Shown in pieces: positions 20,733 through 34,038 of a DNA stretch of 64,000 nt. Position numbers and translations under genes: made by a program. Numbering within the stretch: the first letter of the stretch is position 1; each line of letters opens with the position of its first letter. Below the pieces are notes generated by a model, which had not been told where the DNA came from, did no database searches, and saw nothing but the letters and a program-made list of their open reading frames with translations. Origin of the DNA: Microvirga aerilata (GTDB lineage Bacteria; Pseudomonadota; Alphaproteobacteria; Rhizobiales; Beijerinckiaceae); assembly GCF_016743775.1 (NCBI RefSeq), contig NZ_JAEQMY010000004.1, positions 62,001-126,000 of the forward strand, in the 5' to 3' direction.

Positions 20733-21455
20733 GTGGCCCTCATCGAAACACGCGATCTGAGGCGGGTCTACGATCTCGACGCCGGCCGCGTCGTGGCGCT
20801 CGACGGCGTGTCGCTCGCTATCGACCAGGGTGATTTCGTCGCCGTGATGGGACCCTCCGGCTCGGGCAAGTCCACCTTCATGAATCTCATCGGCTGCCTC
20901 GACAGGCCCAGCAGCGGCGAATATCGGCTCGCCGGCGCGGCGGTCGAAAGCCTTGATGCGGACGGGCTCGCGCGCCTGCGCAACCGCGAGATCGGCTTCG
21001 TCTTCCAGCAGTTCAACCTGCTCCCCCGGGTCGATGCCCTGAGCAACGTGGAACTGCCCATGGTCTATGCGGGCTTCGACCGCAAGACGCGCCGCGAGCA
21101 GGCCTTGCGCTCCTTGAGCCGCGTGGGCCTCGCCGAGCGGGCACATCACCGCCCGATGCAATTGTCCGGCGGCCAGCAGCAGCGCGTGGCGATTGCGCGG
21201 GCGCTGGTCAACAGCCCGAGCCTGCTCCTTGCCGACGAGCCGACCGGCGCGCTCGACAGCCACACGGCAAACGAGATCCTGAGCCTGTTCCAGGAGCTCA
21301 ACCGGGAAGGCGTCACCATCGTGCTCGTGACCCATGACGCCGAGGTGGGCCGCCATGCCCATCGGCTTGTCCGGTTTCGGGATGGTCGCGTGATCGAGGA
21401 TCGGCGCCAGACGCCGGTCGACGCGCGGGATCTCGCGCCGGAGGCCGCCGAATGA
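20733..21455 (+). CDS. ABC exporter ATPase, MacB/LolD type
   Basis: This 240-residue ATP-binding subunit has Walker [10 protein letters not shown], the Q-loop region [21 protein letters not shown], signature LSGGQQQR, Walker [13 protein letters not shown] and the switch His in VTHD. Sequence such as [13 protein letters not shown] is typical of MacB/LolD-class ATPases. The start is GTG 20733, preceded by GGGGGAG; it lies 13 nt after the adaptor stop. Its stop overlaps the permease start (ATGA), so this MacB is encoded as two separate polypeptides. Confidence 0.9.
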   Translation: MALIETRDLRRVYDLDAGRVVALDGVSLAIDQGDFVAVMGPSGSGKSTFMNLIGCLDRPSSGEYRLAGAAVESLDADGLARLRNREIGFVFQQFNLLPRVDALSNVELPMVYAGFDRKTRREQALRSLSRVGLAERAHHRPMQLSGGQQQRVAIARALVNSPSLLLADEPTGALDSHTANEILSLFQELNREGVTIVLVTHDAEVGRHAHRLVRFRDGRVIEDRRQTPVDARDLAPEAAE

Positions 21456-22684
21456 GACTGGTCGAGGCCATCCGCTCCGCGCTCTCCGCCATCATGGCCA
21501 ATGCCCTGCGCAGCCTTCTCACCATGCTGGGCATCGTCATCGGGGTGGCCGCCGTGATCGCCATGGTGGCCATCGGCTCAGGGGCGCGCAATCTCGTCGA
21601 CAGCCAAATCCGCTCGCTGGGCGCGAACCTTGCCATCGTCACGCCGGGCAACGTCACGCAGGGCGGCGCTCGGCTCGGCGCAGGCGCCGCCTCCTCCCTC
21701 ACGGACGAGGATGCGCAGGCCATCCGGCGCGAGGTCGACGGCGTGGTGGCGGCAGCGCCCTTCGTGCAGGGCGGAGCCCAGGTCGTGGCCGGCGGCAGCA
21801 ACTGGGGCACGCGCATCTACGGCGTCGATCTCGACTGGTTTTCCGCCCGTGAATGGGATGTCGCTGACGGACGCACCTTCGATCCGGAGGAAGTGCGCCG
21901 CGGCGACATCGTGATCATCCTAGGCCAAACGGTTGCCCGCAATCTCTTCGGCGAGGCCGACCCTCTCGATCAAGTGGTGCGCGTGCGCAACGTGCCGTTC
22001 CGGGTCATCGGCGTGATGGCGCCCAAAGGCCAATCCGCCTTCGGGCAGGACCAGGACGACGTGATCTTCGTGCCGCTCGATGCCGGGCGCCGCCGCGTGA
22101 TCGGCCGCAACTATGCCAAGGACGGCTCCGTCGGCTCGATCTTCGTGAAGTTCGCCAACGAGGAGGACATCGAGCCCGGCATCGAGAGCATGACGCAGCT
22201 CCTGCGCCAGCGCCACCGGATCACCGGCGAGCAGGAGGACGATTTCTCCATCCGCAACCTGACGGAGATCGCCAACACGGCGTCCGCCTCCGCCAATACC
22301 CTGTCCATGCTGCTTGCGGCCGTCGCGGCCGTATCGCTGCTGGTGGGCGGCATCGGCATCATGAACATCATGCTGGTCTCGGTCACCGAGCGCACCCGCG
22401 AGATCGGCCTGCGCCTCGCCGTCGGCGCGCGCCCGCGCGACATCCGCAGCCAGTTTCTCATCGAGGCAACAACGCTCTCCACCATCGGCGGTGCGCTCGG
22501 GATCGGCCTCGGCGCAGGCGCCGCCTATCTCGTGGCGCAGCTCGCCGGCTGGCCGTCGCTGGTCTCCACCAACGCCATCCTCATGGCCGTCGGCTTCTCT
22601 GCGCTGGTCGGCATCTTCTTCGGGTTCTATCCGGCGCAAAGAGCGGCGAAGCTCGACCCGATCGAGGCGCTGCGGCGGGAGTAG
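21452..22684 (+). CDS. MacB-type ABC permease
   Basis: This 410-residue permease has the MacB fold: one N-terminal membrane segment (about 20-42, [21 protein letters not shown]), a periplasmic MacB_PCD domain (about 45-275) and an FtsX-type C-terminus with three segments (about 285-310, 335-365, 375-400). [19 protein letters not shown] is the coupling region. Together with the preceding genes it should form a tripartite mechanotransmission exporter for drugs, peptides or lipids; the substrate cannot be read from sequence. Confidence 0.9.
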   Translation: MRLVEAIRSALSAIMANALRSLLTMLGIVIGVAAVIAMVAIGSGARNLVDSQIRSLGANLAIVTPGNVTQGGARLGAGAASSLTDEDAQAIRREVDGVVAAAPFVQGGAQVVAGGSNWGTRIYGVDLDWFSAREWDVADGRTFDPEEVRRGDIVIILGQTVARNLFGEADPLDQVVRVRNVPFRVIGVMAPKGQSAFGQDQDDVIFVPLDAGRRRVIGRNYAKDGSVGSIFVKFANEEDIEPGIESMTQLLRQRHRITGEQEDDFSIRNLTEIANTASASANTLSMLLAAVAAVSLLVGGIGIMNIMLVSVTERTREIGLRLAVGARPRDIRSQFLIEATTLSTIGGALGIGLGAGAAYLVAQLAGWPSLVSTNAILMAVGFSALVGIFFGFYPAQRAAKLDPIEALRRE

Positions 22685-22750
22685 CTGTCAAAGGTGTCGT
22701 TTAGGACGGCATAAGCCGATCCGAGATCGAGTGACAGGTAGAGCGCGGGC

Positions 22751-22876
22751 TTCCCTCCCCCTTGTGGGGAGGGGTGGTCACGGCAGCGACCGGGGTGGGG
22801 GTGTCGGCGCCAGAGCCTCATAGGCTATCGCTCACACCCCCACCTCCAACTCCTCCCCACAAGGGGAGGAGGTCCG
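22751..22876. repeat. Inverted pair of GC-rich intergenic repeat elements
   Basis: Two copies of a G/C-rich element sit head to head between convergent genes. The left copy has CCCCCTTGTGGGGAGG at about 22757-22772 and GGGGTGGGGGTGT near 22792-22804. The right copy has ACACCCCCACC near 22834-22844 and CCTCCCCACAAGGGGAGG at about 22852-22869. The left carries an extra 15-20 nt between its blocks. It looks like a dispersed palindromic intergenic element and may end transcription from both sides. Confidence 0.7.
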
Positions 22877-22904
22877 GTCGTGCTACTCTCGTCTACTGAG
22901 CAAA

Positions 22905-22932
22905 TTGCTGCTCCGCAGTCCCGGAGCAGCAA
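22905..22932 (-). terminator. Terminator of metH
   Basis: TTGCTGCTCCG (22905-22915) is complementary to CGGAGCAGCAA (22922-22932), an 11-bp stem with a 6-nt loop, 14 nt past the metH stop. On the minus strand it is followed by TTTGC, a short U-tract. Confidence 0.6.
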
Positions 22933-22946
22933 CAAGTAGCCGGGCC

Positions 22947-26702
<3,756 letters not shown>

Positions 26703-26810
26703 TCGATGGTTCTCTTTTCACTGCGGCCGTTTCGCATCCGGCCGCTCATGCTTTTTTGAGCACGACACATGCAAGTGCCCGGCATGATCGATGCCAGGCA
26801 TCGTGTATTC

Positions 26811-27716
26811 TCAGGCAGCCGCCTTCACGTTCTGATCGCGCAAGCCCAGCAAGTGGCAAATCGCGAAGACCAGATCGGCGCGGTTCATGGTGTAGAAGTG
26901 GAATTCGTTGATGCCGCGGTCGACGAGATCGATCACCTGCTCGGCCGCAACCGCGGCCGCAACGAGCTTGCGGGTCTCCACATCGCCCTCGAGCCCCTCG
27001 AAGCGCGCGGCGAGCCATTCTGGCACGCTCGCGCCGGTCTTGGACGCAAAGTTCGCCGTCTGCTTGAAGTTCTGCACCGGCACGATGCCCGGCACGATGG
27101 GGATGTCGATGCCGCGCGCGCGAACGCGGTCGAGATAGCGGAAATAATGATCGTTATCGAAGAAGAACTGCGTGATGGCACGGTCAGCCCCGCAGTCGAC
27201 CTTGGCCTTCAGCGCGTCGATATCCGCATCGAGAGACGCCGCCTCCGGGTGCTTTTCCGGATACGCCGAGACGGAGACCTCGAAGTCGCCGATAGCCTTG
27301 ATGCCGGCGACAAGATCGCAGGTCTGCCGATAGCCGCCGGGATGCGGCTCGTAGGCCGTGCCGATGCCGGCTACCGGATCGCCCCGCAGGGCGACGATGT
27401 GACGGACGCCCGCATCCCAATAGGAGCGGATCACGTCGTCGATCTCGCCTTTTGTGGCCGCAACACAGGTGAGGTGGGCTGCAGGCTTGAGCTGCGTTTC
27501 CTGGACGAGGCGCGAGACCGTGGCATGGGTGCGCTCACGGGTGGAGCCGCCCGCCCCATAGGTCACGGAGACGAATTGCGGGTTGAGCGGGGCGAGGCGC
27601 TGGATGGACGCCCACAGGGTCGTTTCCATCTCCGGCGTCTTCGGCGGGAAGAACTCGAAGGAGACCTTGATGGGACAGGAGGCCTGGCGGCTGGGGCGAA
27701 GGGCGATGGGTGACAT
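26811..27716 (-). CDS. metF: 5,10-methylenetetrahydrofolate reductase
   Basis: MetF is a FAD enzyme that makes the 5-methyltetrahydrofolate used by MetH. The 301-residue TIM-barrel protein shows VSFEFFPPKTPEMETTLW, SVTYGAGGSTRERTH, ALRGDPVAG, GADRAITQFFFD and GIVPVQNFKQ. The ATG forms a TGATG junction with the upstream regulator gene, so both are on one mRNA, and metH follows. Confidence 0.96.
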   Translation of the reverse strand: MSPIALRPSRQASCPIKVSFEFFPPKTPEMETTLWASIQRLAPLNPQFVSVTYGAGGSTRERTHATVSRLVQETQLKPAAHLTCVAATKGEIDDVIRSYWDAGVRHIVALRGDPVAGIGTAYEPHPGGYRQTCDLVAGIKAIGDFEVSVSAYPEKHPEAASLDADIDALKAKVDCGADRAITQFFFDNDHYFRYLDRVRARGIDIPIVPGIVPVQNFKQTANFASKTGASVPEWLAARFEGLEGDVETRKLVAAAVAAEQVIDLVDRGINEFHFYTMNRADLVFAICHLLGLRDQNVKAAA

Positions 27717-28735
27717 CAGGCGACCTCTCTGTCGGGTTCACTCAAGGGCCAATCCGTCACCACGCGGCGATCCTGGCCAAGCCAAAGGGAGACGGTCAAT
27801 TGCTCGTCACCTTTCTTCGGTGAAGCGATTTCCCGGTTGAGCGTGCAGTCGAGGCCCGCCTCGTCGAGCCAGCCCGCCACCTGCGACGGAGCGAACCCGA
27901 GACGGCGATGGGCTTGGGCCTCGCGCAGGAATTCCAGATTATGCGGGGCAAAATCGACCACGAGGATGCGCCCGCCCGGCGCCACGAGGCGCGCCGCCTC
28001 GCGGATCGCCCGGGCCGGATCGTCGAGGTAGTGCAGCACCTGATGGATGACGACGAGATCGAAGGTGTTGCGGGGGAACGGAGGCGCGTAGATATCCCCC
28101 TGCCGCAGCTCGATGCCTCTCAGGCCTGCCTTTTCCAGATTGGAACGCGCCACGGACAGCATGGCATGGCTGGCATCGAGCCCGACGGTCCGCTTGGCCC
28201 GAGGCGCCAGCAGCTGCAGCATGCGGCCGGTGCCGGTGCCGAGATCGACGAGGTTGCGGATGCCGCCCTGCCCCAATGCGTCAAGAACGGCGGCCTCGAC
28301 CACCGCCTCGGGGGCATGAAGGGAGCGGATGCGGTCCCAATCGGGCGCCAGACGGGAGAAGAAGGCCTGGGCCGCCTGCGAGCGCTGGGCCCGGACCGCT
28401 TCGAGACGGGTCCGGTCCTCCAGCAGTTGCGGATCGGAGCGGTCGAGGCTCTCCAGGGTCGGGCGGATGATGCGCAGGGCGACGCCGCGGTCAGTCAGCC
28501 GGAAGAACGCCCACGCGCCCTCCCGGTGCCGCTCCACGAGGCCTGCTTCGACCAGAAGCTTCAGGTGACGGGAGATGCGCGGCTGGGACTGCCCCAGGAT
28601 GTCCGTGAGGTCGGAGACCGACAGCTCCCCTTCCGTCAATAGGGCAAGGATCCGCAGGCGCGTCTCCTCGGCGGCAGCCCGCAGGACATCCAGGGTCAGA
28701 TCCAGCGATGGAGACGGCGACTCGGCCACGGGCAA
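27716..28735 (-). CDS. SahR-like regulator: ArsR HTH fused to SAM-binding methyltransferase domain
   Basis: This 339-residue fusion has an ArsR-type winged helix (about 15-90, SVSDLTDILGQSQPRISRHL as recognition region) and a class I methyltransferase domain (about 125-300) with motif I LVDLGTGTG at 162-170 and VIHQVLHYLDDP. This is the architecture of SahR, the S-adenosylhomocysteine-responsive regulator of the methionine cycle in Proteobacteria. Translational coupling to metF, followed by metH, supports that role strongly. The likely start is TTG 28735 or GTG 28729; no ATG is available. A palindrome just upstream is its probable operator. Confidence 0.85.
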   Translation of the reverse strand: MPVAESPSPSLDLTLDVLRAAAEETRLRILALLTEGELSVSDLTDILGQSQPRISRHLKLLVEAGLVERHREGAWAFFRLTDRGVALRIIRPTLESLDRSDPQLLEDRTRLEAVRAQRSQAAQAFFSRLAPDWDRIRSLHAPEAVVEAAVLDALGQGGIRNLVDLGTGTGRMLQLLAPRAKRTVGLDASHAMLSVARSNLEKAGLRGIELRQGDIYAPPFPRNTFDLVVIHQVLHYLDDPARAIREAARLVAPGGRILVVDFAPHNLEFLREAQAHRRLGFAPSQVAGWLDEAGLDCTLNREIASPKKGDEQLTVSLWLGQDRRVVTDWPLSEPDREVA

Positions 28736-28746
28736 ATCTCGCTCTT

Positions 28747-28770
28747 ACATATAAAGATATATTTATATGT
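28747..28770. promoter_or_regulatory. Probable SahR operator (AT-rich inverted repeat)
   Basis: ACATATAAA (28747-28755) and TTTATATGT (28762-28770) are perfect inverted arms around GATATA. The site is strikingly AT-rich in this GC-rich region and lies 12 nt upstream of the regulator gene. Its ATAAAG-like half site fits what I recall of SahR motifs in Rhizobiales. Confidence 0.65.
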
Positions 28771-28778
28771 ATTGCCAA
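28750..28778 (-). promoter_or_regulatory. Promoter of the regulator-metF-metH unit
   Basis: On the minus strand TTGGCA (28778-28773) is 17 nt from TTTATA (28755-28750). The palindromic operator covers the 3' part of the spacer and the -10, so a bound repressor would block polymerase. The predicted start is only about 8-14 nt before the start codon. Confidence 0.5.
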
Positions 28779-28839
28779 ATGAGAGCAAGCGAAGTCTTAG
28801 GACTTTTCTCGGCCGATCTCGGCAGGGTCGGAAGAGGCG

Positions 28840-29088
28840 ATGAGCCAAAGGACGATTAGGGCCAAGCGCCAGGCGCCGCCCGCGCTTGAGGTCCGCTGGC
28901 ACCAGCCGAAAAGCTATGAGTGCCAGCTGATCCGGAGCGCCGACGGAGCGGAGGATTGGCCCAAGGCCTTCCGCTGCGTAAAGCTTCAGCTCAGCGGAAG
29001 GGCGGCTCGTCGAAGCTGCGCAATTTCCTCGAATGAAGAGATGTGCGCTGACCCCGAAGGATGTCCAAAGCCGCCAAGCCGATCATGA
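28840..29088 (+). CDS. Possible small hypothetical protein
   Basis: An 82-codon frame starts at ATG 28840 with a good Shine-Dalgarno (GGAAGAGG, 5 nt upstream) and encodes a basic N-terminus with EVRWHQPKSYECQLI. It is divergent from the SahR-like gene. Its last 98 nt overlap the 3' end of amn on the opposite strand, where coding character is doubtful. I recognise no family. The ribosome-binding site is the main argument for it. Confidence 0.3.
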   Translation: MSQRTIRAKRQAPPALEVRWHQPKSYECQLIRSADGAEDWPKAFRCVKLQLSGRAARRSCAISSNEEMCADPEGCPKPPSRS

Positions 29089-30469
29089 GATGCTCGCTCA
29101 CCGCACGCTCGTAGAAGGCGTTGGCCGCGCCCGGCAGCTTGATCTCGCCATGGAGCGGCTTGTCCGAGACGCACAGGAGAGTGCCGTAGGGCACACGCAG
29201 GCGATAGCCCTGGGCCGCGATGGTGCCGCTTTCCATGTCCACCGCGATGGCGCGGGACAAGTTGATCTGGCGCCGCTCCTGGCTCCAGCGGAGCTCCCAG
29301 TTCCGGTCGTCGTAGGTTACGACCGTGCCGGTCCGCAGGCGCCGCTTGAGGGCATCGCCCTCTTCGCCGGTGACGTTCACCGCTGCGGCCTGCAGGGCCA
29401 GCTGGATCTCCGCAAGAGCCGGAATCGGGATTTCCGGCGGCACCGCGCCGTCGAGAATATGGTCCCGCCGGAGATAGCCGTGGGCGAGCACATAGTCGCC
29501 GATGGACTGGGACTGACGCAGGCCGCCGCAATGGCCGACCATGAGCCAGCAATGGGGGCGCAGCACCGCCAGATGGTCCGTGATGTTCTTCGCGTTCGAG
29601 GGGCCCACGCCGATATTGACCAGGGTCACGCCCTGCCCGTCGCCCCGCATCAGGTGATAGGCCGGCATCTGGAACCGGTGCCAGGGCGAGGAGGCGATCA
29701 GCTCCTCCACGGCGGCCTCGCCCATGCCCCGCTCGATGGTCACGCCGCCGGGCAGGACGAGCCTGGTATAGGGCCCCTTCTCGTCGGTGAGCTCCTTCAC
29801 GGCCCAACGGATGAACTGGTCCACATAGCGGTGGTAGTTGGTGAGCAGGATCCAGGGCTGGACCGAGCGCCAGTCGCTGCCCGTGTAATGGACGAGGCGG
29901 CGAAGCGAGTAGTCCACCCGCGCCGCATCGAAGAGCGCGAGCGGCCGCGCCTCGTTCTCGTGGAAGATCCAGGTGCCGTCGGCAATCTCGTCGCCGACCT
30001 TGGCGAGCAGCGGCGTCGGAAAGTGCTGGGCGAGTTCGGAGGCGGAATGCGCGCCCCGGCCCAGCTCGTCGCCGCGCTCGAAAACGTAAGGATAGGGAAT
30101 TTCCTGATCGCTGACCCCAACCTCGATGGTCGCGCCATAATCGCGCACGAGGAAGTTCAGCTGCTCCAGGAGATAGTTCTTGAAGAAAGCCGGCTGCGTG
30201 ACCGTCGTCGCGTAGATGCCCGCTCCCTGGAACTTGGCATAGGCGCGCTGCTTGATCGGCGGCACGGAGGCGGCCCGGTAGTCGAGGCGCAGTTCCGGAT
30301 AGCGGAAGCGGGATCGCTCGAGAGGGGTCGGGGCCGTGCCGGTGGCGAAGAAGTGCTCCAGCGCGTGGCGCTGCGCCTCGATGGCGCTGTCATGGAGCTC
30401 GATGAGCCGCTCGACGGCCTCTTCGGGTGTCGCGACGGATTGGAAGGCTAACGTTTGATCGACGGGCAC
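28991..30469 (-). CDS. amn: AMP nucleosidase
   Basis: AMP nucleosidase hydrolyses AMP to adenine and ribose 5-phosphate, adjusting the adenylate pool. The 492-residue protein has an N-terminal regulatory region (about 1-190, with YPYVFERGDELG) and a C-terminal nucleoside-phosphorylase-like domain (about 260-470: VTLVNIGVGPSNAKNITDHL, VGHCGGLRQSQSIGDYVLAH, AVDMESGTIAAQGYR). The length fits the family (about 480-500). It starts at GTG 30469 after a GAGAG ribosome-binding site. Confidence 0.94.
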   Translation of the reverse strand: MPVDQTLAFQSVATPEEAVERLIELHDSAIEAQRHALEHFFATGTAPTPLERSRFRYPELRLDYRAASVPPIKQRAYAKFQGAGIYATTVTQPAFFKNYLLEQLNFLVRDYGATIEVGVSDQEIPYPYVFERGDELGRGAHSASELAQHFPTPLLAKVGDEIADGTWIFHENEARPLALFDAARVDYSLRRLVHYTGSDWRSVQPWILLTNYHRYVDQFIRWAVKELTDEKGPYTRLVLPGGVTIERGMGEAAVEELIASSPWHRFQMPAYHLMRGDGQGVTLVNIGVGPSNAKNITDHLAVLRPHCWLMVGHCGGLRQSQSIGDYVLAHGYLRRDHILDGAVPPEIPIPALAEIQLALQAAAVNVTGEEGDALKRRLRTGTVVTYDDRNWELRWSQERRQINLSRAIAVDMESGTIAAQGYRLRVPYGTLLCVSDKPLHGEIKLPGAANAFYERAVSEHLMIGLAALDILRGQRTSLHSRKLRSFDEPPFR

Positions 30470-30563
30470 GTGGACTCTCTTCTTATGTCTCGTGCCTCAA
30501 GGGTCATACACTGTTTCGCCGGAGAACCCAACTGCCTTATGGACAGCTCAAACGCGGCTGAAA

Positions 30564-30589
30564 GGAATGCCGGGTGGGTCCGGCATTCC
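30564..30589 (-). terminator. Terminator of the small envelope-protein gene
   Basis: GGAATGCCGG (30564-30573) pairs with CCGGCATTCC (30580-30589) across a 6-nt loop, 22 nt past the stop at 30612. On the minus strand the stem is followed by TTTC. Confidence 0.65.
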
Positions 30590-30611
30590 TGCTTTCGCCT
30601 CAACTCAGCCC

Positions 30612-31010
30612 TTACTCGCAGACCTCTTCGCGGCGGATGATGGTGCGACCCCAGTCATCCACGAAGCGACGGCTCACGGTGTAGCAGGAAGGGGCAGCAT
30701 AGGCCGGAGAGCCATAGTAGGTGGGATAGGCAGGGTATGAATAAGCGGGCCGCGCCGCAAGCGCCCCGAGCGCCAAGCCGCCGATCACGCCGGCAGCCAC
30801 AGCGCCGCCGGCATTCGAGCGGCGACGATGATGATAGGGCCGGTATCCGTAATCACGGTGCGGGCGAACGATCCCGTATGGAGTGGCATAGGATCCATCG
30901 CGCCAACGACCCGTGCGTTCGCCGGCCGTCGCAGGAGCGGCAGCCACCAGAGAACCGCTCAGGACGAGAGCGGCGGCGCCGACCGTCAGAACTTGCTTCA
31001 TGCAGACCAT
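30612..31010 (-). CDS. Small exported glycine-rich envelope protein
   Basis: This 132-residue exported protein has a signal peptide (MKQVLTVGAAALVLSGSLVA then AAAPATAGE). A His/Arg/Tyr-rich stretch (RPHRDYGYRPYHHRRRSN) precedes a short hydrophobic glycine/alanine segment (GGAVAAGVIGGLALGALA), a Tyr/Pro-rich part and a C-terminus with two Cys. This resembles small Rhizobiales envelope proteins of unknown function. ATG 31010 follows GGAGG by 5 nt; ATG 31001 would also give the signal peptide. Confidence 0.75.
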   Translation of the reverse strand: MVCMKQVLTVGAAALVLSGSLVAAAPATAGERTGRWRDGSYATPYGIVRPHRDYGYRPYHHRRRSNAGGAVAAGVIGGLALGALAARPAYSYPAYPTYYGSPAYAAPSCYTVSRRFVDDWGRTIIRREEVCE

Positions 31011-31154
31011 GTGAACCTCCACGCGGAGCGAAGATCAGGAGATCACGTCTCGTGGCTATCCTGGCTCCTTCTCATAGCAGGAAAGATAGCCCAGCCAAGA
31101 TGAACTTGAGCTGAAGGTTTTCCGGTGTCTTTTGGAGGATCTTTATCACCGCAT

Positions 31155-31841
31155 TCAGAATGAAACAGGCTTTCCTTGCCAATCGAAGAAGCCGCCGCTG
31201 TTTCCAGGGGTGATGCCATCGATAAGCTTTATGATACCGTCGGCACTATCCTGTACTGATACATCAGCGCCCGAGCCGCCCATGTCCGTGCGTACCCAGC
31301 CAGGGTGAACAGAAATGGCGATAATTCCGTCCTCCCGAAGATCCGTCGCGAGTCCCTGCATCACCTTGTTCACGGCAGACTTGGAGGCTCGGTAGGCGAT
31401 CCGGTCGGACTTGGCATAGGATATGGAGCCCATACGGCTGCTGATCGTGACGATCTTGGCGGCTCTCGCACGTCTCAGGTGCGGCAGGAAGGCTTGAACG
31501 GTCCGCAGGGGGCCGAGAGTGTTAACGTTCAGGGTGTCGAGAAAACCGTCGAAATCCATGTCGAGGGTCGATTGCCGGTCGGGCCCGATAATCCCGGCAT
31601 TGTTGATGAGCACATGGAGAGGCTCGTCCAATCGCTTCGCAGCCTCTTTGATCGAGCCTCCGTCACGGACATCCAACGATAGCAGTTTGAGCTGCCCATT
31701 CTTGATAAACCCATCCCACTCGGCAGATGCTCCGTCCGGATCCCGAACCGTGCCGATCACGCGATCCCCACGGAGCAAAAGAACGCGGGCGAGCTCCTGC
31801 CCGATCCCGCGCCCGATGCCTGTGATGAGATATGTTCCCAT
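31155..31841 (-). CDS. Short-chain dehydrogenase/reductase
   Basis: This is a 228-residue classical SDR oxidoreductase. The cofactor motif TGIGRGIG is at about 7-14, followed by LSLDVRD, INNAGI, the catalytic Ser in VTISSRMG and the YRASK pair (Tyr/Lys). It is closest to the C-factor/YbbO-like single-domain group; the substrate is not deducible. It starts with ATG 31841, 9 nt downstream of the ettA stop, so it may be translated from the same mRNA. Confidence 0.88.
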   Translation of the reverse strand: MGTYLITGIGRGIGQELARVLLLRGDRVIGTVRDPDGASAEWDGFIKNGQLKLLSLDVRDGGSIKEAAKRLDEPLHVLINNAGIIGPDRQSTLDMDFDGFLDTLNVNTLGPLRTVQAFLPHLRRARAAKIVTISSRMGSISYAKSDRIAYRASKSAVNKVMQGLATDLREDGIIAISVHPGWVRTDMGGSGADVSVQDSADGIIKLIDGITPGNSGGFFDWQGKPVSF

Positions 31842-31850
31842 GGAGAAGGA

Positions 31851-33503
<1,653 letters not shown>

Positions 33504-34038
33504 GGGAAAAGCCCTGTTTGATCGAGATGTGAATGGAGTTGGCCGTCAGTTAGCAGGGGCGGACGACCGGGGCAAGGCGGAGGAGTGACGCCACAGGTCC
33601 TTCGCCAGCAGAGTTCCCGACAGCCAGCGCCTTCGGGCCCGCAGCCTTGGGCTGCGAGCCTGAAGAGCACACGAGGGTGGCGCAAGCTGCAGCCCGGCTC
33701 GCTGTGGTATGAAAGGGAAGAGCCGAACTGCCTCTTCGCGCACGGTTCTTTTCAGGCGGACTGGTGCGACCGGTGCGGCGCTGGCCCAAGGCGGCCATGC
33801 TGGAGGCCTTGGGCCCAACCCGCTTCCGGCCCCTCACCAGGGCCTCCTGCCCCATGAGCCTGCGTTGAGCTCATGCACAGGACCGTGCCTGCTCCCACAC
33901 TGCGACGCCTCGCGAGCGCGCCCCTCGTCAGGACCAGGCTGTGCAACGATATAGCTAAGGTTGCCGCAGAAGTCAAGAACAAAGGTGGAACATTCATCCC
34001 GCTATCCCTCTCCCCTTTGCGGGAGAGGGAGATCCGCA
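33504..34038. other. 535-nt stretch without a confident gene
   Basis: Several short overlapping open frames exist on both strands. They include a plus-strand frame at 33585-33857 with WYEREEPNCLFAHGSF and a WCDRC motif, and minus-strand frames around 33550-33855. None has a good Shine-Dalgarno or a family I recognise. The base composition is like the flanks, which in high-GC DNA produces spurious frames. The stretch should include the ettA promoter. A degraded gene is possible. Confidence 0.4.
34005..34030. repeat. Palindromic GC-rich intergenic hairpin
   Basis: CCCTCTCCC (34006-34014) pairs with GGGAGAGGG (34021-34029) around CTTTGC, with one extra T-A pair outside. It sits 9 nt past the stop of the esterase-like gene and may end its transcript, though no U-tract follows on the minus strand. 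It resembles common intergenic palindromes of Rhizobiales. Confidence 0.55.

Noticed and set aside
22751-22876. Possible insertion-sequence ends
   Set aside because: The inverted elements enclose no transposase and show no target duplication.
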